A stretch of 64,000 bases of DNA from Vanessa cardui (Eukaryota > Arthropoda > Insecta > Lepidoptera > Nymphalidae): positions 3,658,803 to 3,722,802 of the forward strand of contig NC_061129.1 of assembly GCF_905220365.1 (NCBI RefSeq). Direction: 5' to 3'. Below, one piece after another: positions 56,160-64,000 of the stretch. How positions within the stretch are numbered: position 1 is the first letter of the stretch; the number at the start of each line of letters is the position of its first letter. Position numbers and translations under genes: made by a program. A model generated the notes under the pieces. The model was given only the letters and a program-made list of their open reading frames with translations. It had not been told where the DNA came from and ran no database searches.

Positions 56160-56779
56160 TGCGTCTACGAACCGCATGGCGTATGCTCGCGTACTACGCA
56201 AGCTGACGGTGTGTCGACATTGGACGTTGGATCGGTTGCCGGCCCGAGGCTCCGTCCGAGCGCCGCGTCAGCCTCGTCACAAAACTCGAAGTTAGTCTCG
56301 CAATGGCGTTAGTGGGAGGTGGTCGTGTGTTCGTTTAGTCTCAATTCAACCCGAGCGGACACCGGCCCAAAATATTAGCCTGTCTATACGCGTTCGAATT
56401 GCACGAATTTAATTCTAGTAATTCCGTGTTAATAAAGCGAGATTCGCCGCCACGGACAGACAAATTTTGGTACGATATCCTCTCAGGGCGAATCATTTCA
56501 AGGTTTGTACCATATTCGTAGGTACTTAACAATTTCCCCTTACTAAACCGCGTTGCTAAATCCTCGATTGTCTCATAGTTTCGTTTAAAATTTTGTAAGA
56601 GTCCATGTCGTATGCAATAAATTTGCAAACTTTGCTTGTGTGCTGCGAAATGTCTAATCGGATTGCATTTCTTTTGCAGATCATGATCATCTCATCATAG
56701 TTCCTTCTTCGTTTATAAGTGTTTGTGTTCTGTGAACATTAGTGTGTATTTGTGACAGTGACAGTGTTATAGTGTAGTG
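56160..56779 (+). promoter_or_regulatory. Probable promoter and 5' UTR region of tribbles
   Basis: The sequence becomes markedly more GC- and CpG-rich from about 56160 (for example GGTTGCCGGCCCGAGGCTCC near 56230), directly upstream of the tribbles start codon. Initiator-like TTAGTC occurs near 56295 and 56335, and TTTTGCAG near 56677 could be a splice acceptor if the 5' UTR is split. No TATA box stands out. Transcript evidence would be needed to place the start. Confidence 0.4.
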
Positions 56780-57082
56780 ATGGATCCCGGATCCCCCTCC
56801 TTGTTGTTTCCGTTGCGCCTGAGCAAGCCTGCAGTGACGGTTCCCGTGCCGGCTACTGGAGAGCACAGCAAAGCCGATGAGCGGGCGCAATCACCTTCCC
56901 TTGCGGACCGCTTATCAGCAGCTCCATCGCCTTCGAGCCCAGCGCCGCCCAGCCCTGCGCCCCCCCAACACCAGTTCCAAGCAGCCCTAGTGGCTGAAAA
57001 GTATCTCTTACTGGAACAAGTCGAAGGCTCATCGCTTTGTCGGTGTGTGGACGTGCGCACGCAAGAGGAATATGTTTGCAAA
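56780..57082 (+). CDS. trbl: tribbles coding exon 1
   Basis: Starts ATGGATCCCGGATCCCC, ends TGCAAA|GTAAGT, 303 nt in phase 0. High GC relative to the flanks, as expected for coding sequence here. Confidence 0.9.
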
Positions 57083-60000
57083 GTAAGTGACCATTCTATA
57101 TCGATAACTGAAACTATAATCGAAAACCTGTTGGACCGCGTCTCAGTCCTGCACAATACAAAATTTGTAGCACATTCAAGCTAACTTAGGGTTTGTAGAA
57201 CCTATATCAAGAGAATAATTCTGGTTTATATCCGCTATACTAGTACTATATATAAAATACATTACGAAAAGCAACTTGCATACTTATAATTTTTTTTTTT
57301 TTTTTTTGAGGAAATTATTTATTTGTTAAATATAAAACCGAATTCATTATTCCAAATTTAAACGGTCGTCAAAAAGTCCGCATTGTCTTTGTTTCTCGTG
57401 AAGACATTTAGGCATAACGATTTATCATGGCATTCGAGACGACACGACCGGGATACGTAACGCGTCTCATGTCGAAATTGTGCCCGGTTTCAAAAGAAGT
57501 TGCGCAGTTTTGTTTGATTGATACACTGTGTAATCTCTTGTTTTACTCGACCTCTCCAGTCCACTCGGTAATTAGCTAATTTGTGACTTGCTCGTAAATT
57601 ATTACGTAAAGTCTTAATGTTGTTTTATTACAAATGAATTTGACATGCGCTTAAGTTAAGTCATTGCTCGACGAACTCTGTAAATATCTTAATCACTAAT
57701 AAGCGTACCATTAAATGTCGAATTATTCATCAAATAAATTTTATTTTCATAGAAGTAAATCCAGTAGTCAATCGAAAAGGGTTCCTAGTATCCCACGGGA
57801 TAGACACCCCATTGAGATAAACCCAGTTCTCAATAGTATGCCCACATGGTGTTTCCCTTTCATAACAATTAGTCAATTGTTACTTAAACTCAGTTAATTT
57901 AATCGCTAGAATTAAATACTTAGCCATAAGAATTGATTTTCACACAGATATACGAGCTTATCTGTTGTAAATGTATATTTTTTTTCTTGTTATTAACGTC
58001 GATGTCAAACTTTATATGTCACGGTCCCGCGTTGCTCGATCGCACTTGTAGGCCATAGCATCGCCGTTTTTACAATGTCATGTGTCGACTTTCGCAATAT
58101 CGCAAACAATAACGTTAATTTCATAGCGAACAAAATGTTATAATCGCGAGATTGGTGCGATTACAGACAGATCAATCATGAGCTTAGTACTTTGACATCG
58201 CGTAATGTAATACGTAATGTGGAATAAGTTATATTTTTATTTTTGGTACGCTTAGCCTTTTCCGCGTTAGTTTGAATCGTCCAAGCGCCACGCTCTATAT
58301 AGAAACCAGTTCAAAAACTTGTTATATCGAACATCCTCGCATATACGTAGGCAATGATTTAGGTAACTCAGGATACATAGTAATTCCAGTGCTAACAAAG
58401 GCCTATACAGGTATTGTCAAGGCACAGAATAGGCACTTCCCTCGTGAGAACTTGGCAAGGTTAAGTGTGGCAACGTGATCGTTGCTAAACGCAGAGTATA
58501 TTTACAACATCGCCTCTTGCACACAACTGCCACATTTGTACTATATTACGATGATTGGTATTAAAATTGTAACTCAGGACATGCCACTGGCCCAAACATA
58601 CGTAGATAGTTGAAATTCGGCGAAATGAAACGTTTGTATTTATTAATTTACGAAGCGGTATACATCAACCGTGGATGCCGCGTCGAAAATAAGCTTGACC
58701 TTCTCATTGACATTGTGAAATAGACGAGTTGATAACGCACCGATCACCGAATGTCACAGCGAGGCTAGCGGGGCCCCCTCTTACGGCTCCCCCCACTAGT
58801 TATTCCGTTAACACGTAATAGAATAGTGTTACAAGTTCATTGCTGGTTTAACTACAATGCTAATAAAGATTGAGGAAACATAAACGGTATTACATTAGCG
58901 ACACATTCAATGACGTCAAATTTATTTTACTAACATAATGACTATAAAGTTATAATGTATATAATTGATAAATACATATAATGTAAGCTATGTTGGTATG
59001 TTAATACAATTTTGAAATTAAGATTTTTTATATTATGGACAGATTTAAAAAACTAACACATTTAAAAAAAAGACTGTATCGACCTATTTTAATGGCTGGT
59101 CAATAACTCTACGTGCCGAAGTCATATTATGTAGATAGGTATAGGTAAATATTTTGCAACACCTTGCGATTAAATAAATATTGATAGCGCTAAGTAGGTT
59201 AGCTGCCGTAAACGCATTTGGGGCCAAATATTATCAATCGCTTTAACTATTGCGAATTCTTATCAACTATTTTTTAGCAAACATTTGACGAATGTGTAAC
59301 ATATTATTTTCGTACAACGCCCAAGTTTAGCGCTTAAATATAAAGCGCCGATACGTCTGAACCGAATTAAAATACATATTTCTATTAATACGATATGAGT
59401 AAAAAGAAATGGTCTTACGCACGCGACGTGATTCATCAATTGTGAGTCGGGAAATCTGATTTGGTATTTGCGTTCACAATGTCGTTGACATTTCGTTTAA
59501 GGCCGAAAATAAACACTCCAGACATTTATTTAGAACTATAATGTATATAACAACGATAATAATTAAGATATATCCTCTATTTACAATGGATTCAACGTAT
59601 TCGAAATAACAGCGGAGTTCTATAGAAACATCTGTCGTCAACCGAGCATTCTGTTTGTGATCACGTTCGCTATTTATTCGCAAAGGGTCAATCTATTTAT
59701 ATAGACCTGTAGGTATCCTTATTCACTTCAGAACTAGTCATTTATAAAGGAGATCTTTGAATCGCTGCTACATAGTAATCTTTTAGAAGGGGAACGCATA
59801 GCTAATCGCTAACCCTATCGTACTTGTTGATAGTGTAATGAATGGGAATAGAAACGGCTTAGATATACCAAGGAAACTGGTCGAGCGAGGGTAATATCTA
59901 TCTGGATTTGAATCAAGTTTTACAAGTTCACAGAGAATATTGCCCTTCAGCATCGTTCATCAAGGAAGTGTTATAATATTGCTTGCATGGATAGTGATAA

Positions 60001-60320
60001 AATGTGTATTTATAAAATGTTTTATTCTAGGTGGTATCAAGAGATTGCAGTAGCCTCCTCCAAGCGCACTACCGCCTCGACGGTCACCCACATGTAAACC
60101 CTATTCATGAAGTCCTGGTCGGGGATAAGAGGGTGTATCTTATATTTCCAAGATCGCACTCCGACCTCCATTCGTATGTGCGGGCGAGGAAAAGGCTAAG
60201 GGAACACGAGGCTCGGAGGCTGTTCAGGCAAATGGCGGAAACTGTCGCGGCGTGTCACGAACAAGGAATCGTCTTACGAGACCTCAAGTTAAGGAAATTC
60301 GTCTTCGCTGATCCCCAAAG
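56780..60320 (+). CDS. trbl: Tribbles pseudokinase, 5' part (two coding exons), continues past window
   Basis: Tribbles proteins are catalytically weak or dead kinases that scaffold ubiquitin ligases onto substrates. In Drosophila the protein restrains the cell cycle by promoting String/Cdc25 turnover and dampens insulin/Akt signalling. Exon 1 (56780-57082) encodes 101 aa: a Ser/Pro/Ala-rich low-complexity N-terminus (PSPSSPAPPSPAPPQ) and the start of the N-lobe (EKYLLLEQVEGSSLCRCVDV, then EEYVCK with the beta3 Lys at 101). Exon 2 (60031-60320) continues in phase: HPHVNPIHEVLVGDKRVYLI, DLHSYVRARKRLREHEARRL, then LRDLKLRKFVF (about 183-193), the family's version of the HRDLKPEN catalytic loop. 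The intron has GTAAGT and TTCTAG ends. The metal-binding (SLE) region, C-lobe and C-terminal MEK1- and COP1-binding motifs are not in the window. ATG at 56780 is the first in-frame start after upstream stops. Confidence 0.93.
57083..60030 (+). other. trbl: tribbles intron 1
   Basis: 2948 bp with GTAAGT donor and TTTATTCTAG acceptor. No repeats or nested genes are recognised apart from a poly(T) run near 57292-57307. It is less AT-rich than the gene deserts and may hold regulatory elements, none of which I can name. Confidence 0.75.
60031..60320 (+). CDS. trbl: tribbles coding exon 2
   Basis: Acceptor TTCTAG|GTGGTATC, donor CCAAAG|GTTAGT. 96 codons plus two bases, so the next exon must begin in phase 2. 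Confidence 0.92.
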
Positions 60321-63300
60321 GTTAGTTATTTTTTATGACCAAGCAAGATAATATTAACAACTACAATCCTATTGATTTAGTGATAAACAAACGTCCCATG
60401 CAATGATCTTATGGTATTTAAACAAACATACAATATTACGCTCTTTGAATAGAACACTGATGGTTTCCTAACTTAATGTTATGTTTTCGCAAGGACTTGA
60501 TTTAATGTAGAGAAATCTTGTCTAGTATAAATTGCAATCGGTTGAAATACGACATTATCGCAGTACAACACAGTCAGCCGTTTGGATTGCCGTGTGCTAA
60601 ATTTTGCCAGTTTCAAATAACTGACGCAATGGTCCCCTACTGACGATATCTCTAGCTCGCAATCGAAAAGCGCTTACCTTGTGTAATTTGTATCGACAAT
60701 GTTACCAGAATTCGGTTACTTTATACGAATGCAGCTGATGCTACAAAAACACGTAACAAATACGTATCAATCAATTGCATTTTTTTTTACACTCCGCCCA
60801 CTATGAAGATGCCCGTGAGAAAAAGTGTTCCAAAGTCAAAAAAAAAACGTCGGAAACGGAAACGATGCATGTATAGAGAAGTTCGTCATTTCCTTTGTAT
60901 TCGATAGCGTCGTGAAAGAAAACGATAAACCGTTATCAAGTAATATATTACGACAATTTAGACATCGTTTTGATAAACTACATACCACATATCCCTTGCT
61001 ATGCTTTAAAAAAACAAGACGGTTCAATAAATATATATACAGCATATTGAACAAGAATTGCAGTAAAGGCGAAAATATTACAAATAATTACTCAACGGCT
61101 TTATTAATTACAAGCAACCGGTAGGAACCGGCGGATTTTCGACTTTTGAAACGTTATCTGGCCTCCATTGTTGCGAATATCTCCGGCAATGCTAGCGACT
61201 CAAGGCGAACGGTGTCATTGCTGCGTACAATACAATCGGGTCAAGGGTGAGCGGCGCTGCGCCCGCGCACCTCACGCACCAAACGACCCCCATGATTTAG
61301 TCAGACGTGTACCTGCCACCCTTATTCAATCACCTGATCCAAACAAACTCCCTAATAAAATATTACAAAAATTTATTTTATGCACCCCTCCACGATTGCA
61401 TTCCTTTAGACTTATAAGAAGGCACCATCATTCACCTGTCCCGCATACCAACCCTTATATTGTAGTTCTTGGAAGATCTTTTATTCGATAACAAATCCAA
61501 TCTTAATTTGTAATGAATATTGTGATAGAGTTTCGACGAGATTTATTTGTTCACCCTAATTCACTCTCACTCAGAGTTCACTCCCACGACAGGGCCAACA
61601 ACCCACCTTGTGTACATTGAGCTCTCCTTGATATCCCGACCGAAACAATTTTCATTACGCCTCCACACAACCGAGTCTGAACGAGAATGGTTTCTTTGAC
61701 CTGCAGCTATTTTATTTTGTCCCGAATGACATTCGTCAAACGAGTTTGAATTTGTCCTTGGCGTAAATTATAATCAGAAACGGCGTGGAATAAAAGCCAC
61801 TACTGCCTAACGTAACGTAATCCCGCCCGTGTCTATATTTACGCAACAGTATTAACTTAGTCCGCTTTTGAGTGGACAGACATTAAAAAAGGTAGAATTT
61901 AATACCCTTCAGCGATATCATCAAAGTGAACGTTGTCAAAAGCGTCGTTTCACGATGCGAAGCGGTACCGTGGCTCAAATGTAAAAACTTTTGCTTCACC
62001 TTTTACGTAATAGCAGAGCCGCAGAGCCAAGTACACCGTGACTTGAGAAGCCTTTTCAAAGTTACTACTCAAAGCGGGAATGTTTTGCATTTGGTTATTA
62101 CACGAAAAGTCTGAATCCTAAAATGAGAAAAAGATAAATAGGCAGTTTCTTTATGGTATCTTTTATTAAAATATGCGGGTTACAGTATGCGTTCATTAAT
62201 GTAACATTGCGATGTGTTTTCTAAGAACATAGCTTATAGTGAACCGTTAACAATGTGGACGAACGACACTGCGGATGCGAGTCCAGTATCGCCATGTGTC
62301 ATTTCAGAAAGGAAATGTAAGTTTTTTGTTTTTAAGATATTAACGGACCGCTCCATGTCAGGTAGCCAGCTGTATGACAGGATCTTGACCCAAAGTCATC
62401 TCCCGTTAATGGGCGTGTGTCTAACTTTCCCAGAGATTTTTTCGGTCATCCGATTAAACAGCCGGTCAAATAGCATTTGCATACTCGCAGCTGACCTTGC
62501 GTACCCCTAATAAATTCTAATGATTGTGCACATGCCGCGCTGGTCAAGATTATGTATTAAGCATTCTTTACAATCGTGAGAATGGTCACATGTCTGATTT
62601 GGAAGGTGCAATACGAGCAAGTGACCCGCCCTTCGACCTCCGTTCTCACGTCTCGCATATAAAAGCACCCCTGATTATAAATTCGAGTCATCCGGCGGAC
62701 TCCACGCCGTGATATCCCGCAATTTCGCACCGTCTCAAAGGTAAATAAGAACATTAATATTGATTCCGCGTTTCTTTGATGTTTTCAAGTAGATTTTTAC
62801 GATCCAACTTAGTAGTTTTTCTCATCCTTTGAGAGTGGTTTAAATTATTTTTCTCTCGCGCTACGAGCACTTCTATAGAGCTTCGAACAAGAATATTTAA
62901 TGAGATAATAACACGATGATGAATAATATGATTCTTTATATAAATGATTACATCTATCTATCTCTATTGAATCGAATTCACGTCGCTTTGAAAACGTATA
63001 CTTTGTTATACTTATCATTCAAGAAATAGTACAAACAATTCCAATGCAACTAAAGACACTGAATAATCTTAAAGGAAGTATCAATCAATAGCATCCGGCC
63101 GAGTATGTTCATCAGATCGATTTGAAGTGACAACGCAGGTAGTTCGATTCAAACCTTCCAGATAATCATATTTAGGAACACAGTATTATGTTGCATTTTT
63201 TAAAACGTATTAAAACCATTTTAGGGTACCTCGTGTTTTTTTATATTATACAAAGTATGTAGACTTAAATAAAAAATCAACAAATTAGAGGAAACAGAGA

Positions 63301-64000
63301 ATTTTATTATTGAAATAAAATGTATTTACAGATATGAAATAACAAATGAAATATATAGTATTTACATAAACGGTGCGGTGATAACTTTGTTTTTCTAGTA
63401 TTTATTTTTTCTGAAAGTATATTACATAAATGTTATAAAATACCAGACAAGATGGAGCCCGCGACTCTCAGTCGCTGGTAAACAGAACGAAACCTTTGTA
63501 AACAATCTCAGGTATAAAATATTGTCCTCGGCGTATTGTTCGAGCCCATCCCGCCTACTCCACGCCAAAATAATAATACCACAGCGAAACGTTCCAGGTA
63601 ACAAAACAAAACTCGAGATTTTTTGCGTAACGCGGTGTTTAGGAGCCGGATCGGATGATCGCATACATCGCAAACAATGACGAGTTCACGATATAGGGCT
63701 TTTGATTACGCAACTCGATACATACTTTATAACGCCGCGTAGCAGGAATTTATCACATAAAAACGATATTCCCCTTCGTAACACGCCGTCTATAAATAAT
63801 TATCTGAGTGTGTCTGTTTTCATGTCGCGAAATTATATTGGCGTGTCTGCGGCGCTAACGGGACGAGATATTTATGGCGGTGGCTGCGCTGGCACTCTCT
63901 AGCGGATGTGCCAAATTGGTTCGCGATAGACCCGGCAGACGCCGATGCGTCGCATACCGGCCCGGCCACCGCCTGTACTATATTTCCATCAAAATCAAAA
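60321..64000 (+). other. trbl: tribbles intron 2 (open-ended), no further exon seen
   Basis: I searched for the expected next segments (SLE region, GCPAYVSPE-like and DVWSLGV-like motifs) in the plus-strand frames and saw none, so the intron extends past the window. The DNA is less AT-rich than the deserts. A CpG-rich patch at about 63820-63980 (GGCGTGTCTGCGGCGCTAAC, CCGGCCCGGCCACCGCC) could be an enhancer, an alternative promoter or unidentified exon sequence. No repeats are named. Confidence 0.55.

Noticed and set aside
56028..56628. Several frames of 70-95 codons upstream of tribbles on both strands
   Set aside because: They fall in the GC-rich promoter/5' UTR region where long frames arise by composition. 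No similarity or splice support.
56767..57156. 129-codon minus-strand frame opposite tribbles exon 1
   Set aside because: Antisense of a GC-rich coding exon, which suppresses stop codons on the other strand.
61168..61491. 107-codon frame in tribbles intron 2
   Set aside because: It does not resemble the expected Tribbles C-lobe, and no acceptor/donor pair in the required phase brackets it.
62214..62510. 98-codon frame considered as the next tribbles exon
   Set aside because: Translation lacks any Tribbles motif (no SLE, APE-like or DxWSLG segment).

Overview
This is a 64-kb piece of an AT-rich, intron-bearing insect genome, almost certainly a butterfly or moth. Two host genes are recognisable by protein similarity. 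The repeat content is typically lepidopteran: tRNA-derived SINEs starting 'GAGCCGAGATGGCCCAGTGG' (matching, from memory, the family called Metulj in Heliconius), Helitron-like elements starting TCTATACATA and ending CTAG, RTE-type and CR1/jockey-type LINEs, and a LINE tail ending in TTTGA repeats. The SINE family points to a nymphalid-like butterfly, but that is inference.

Layout. 1-13.8 kb: intergenic DNA dense with SINEs, Helitron-like elements, terminal-inverted-repeat fragments and several perfect short-loop inverted repeats. A possible first coding exon with a signal peptide, ending in a good splice donor, lies on the minus strand at 4307-4391. 13.86-17.06 kb (minus): a complete five-exon gene for general transcription factor TFIIB, predicted at 315 aa. 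17.1-23.3 kb: more SINEs, a 68-codon membrane-protein ORF (18761-18967, minus) and a 443-bp MITE inserted in a Helitron-like repeat. 23.4-29.0 kb: two 135-bp direct repeats that I read as identical bracket a nearly complete non-LTR retrotransposon (24005 to about 27380, minus) whose 1039-codon endonuclease/reverse transcriptase ORF is uninterrupted. 29-39 kb: gene desert with old repeats. 39.4-41.3 kb (minus): a decayed transposase-like gene with the 'GQNKN' motif, split by an RTE LINE 3' end. 41.5-55.9 kb: gene desert with further repeats, including a second MITE copy. 56.2-64.0 kb (plus): the 5' part of tribbles, with two coding exons (101 codons plus 96 codons and 2 nt) separated by a 2.95-kb intron. 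The rest of its pseudokinase domain lies beyond the window.

TFIIB is a housekeeping initiation factor for RNA polymerase II, and Tribbles is a pseudokinase adaptor for protein degradation and signalling. Nothing links them functionally. There is no operon logic, no CRISPR array and no convincing functional tRNA or rRNA gene. The least explained signal is a set of perfect inverted repeats (14-25 bp arms, 3-11 nt loops) scattered through non-coding DNA. They are unrelated to one another in sequence, and one is inside a SINE tail. They look like independent template-switch events rather than one mobile family. All similarity calls come from reading the sequence and remembered family features; no database search was run.
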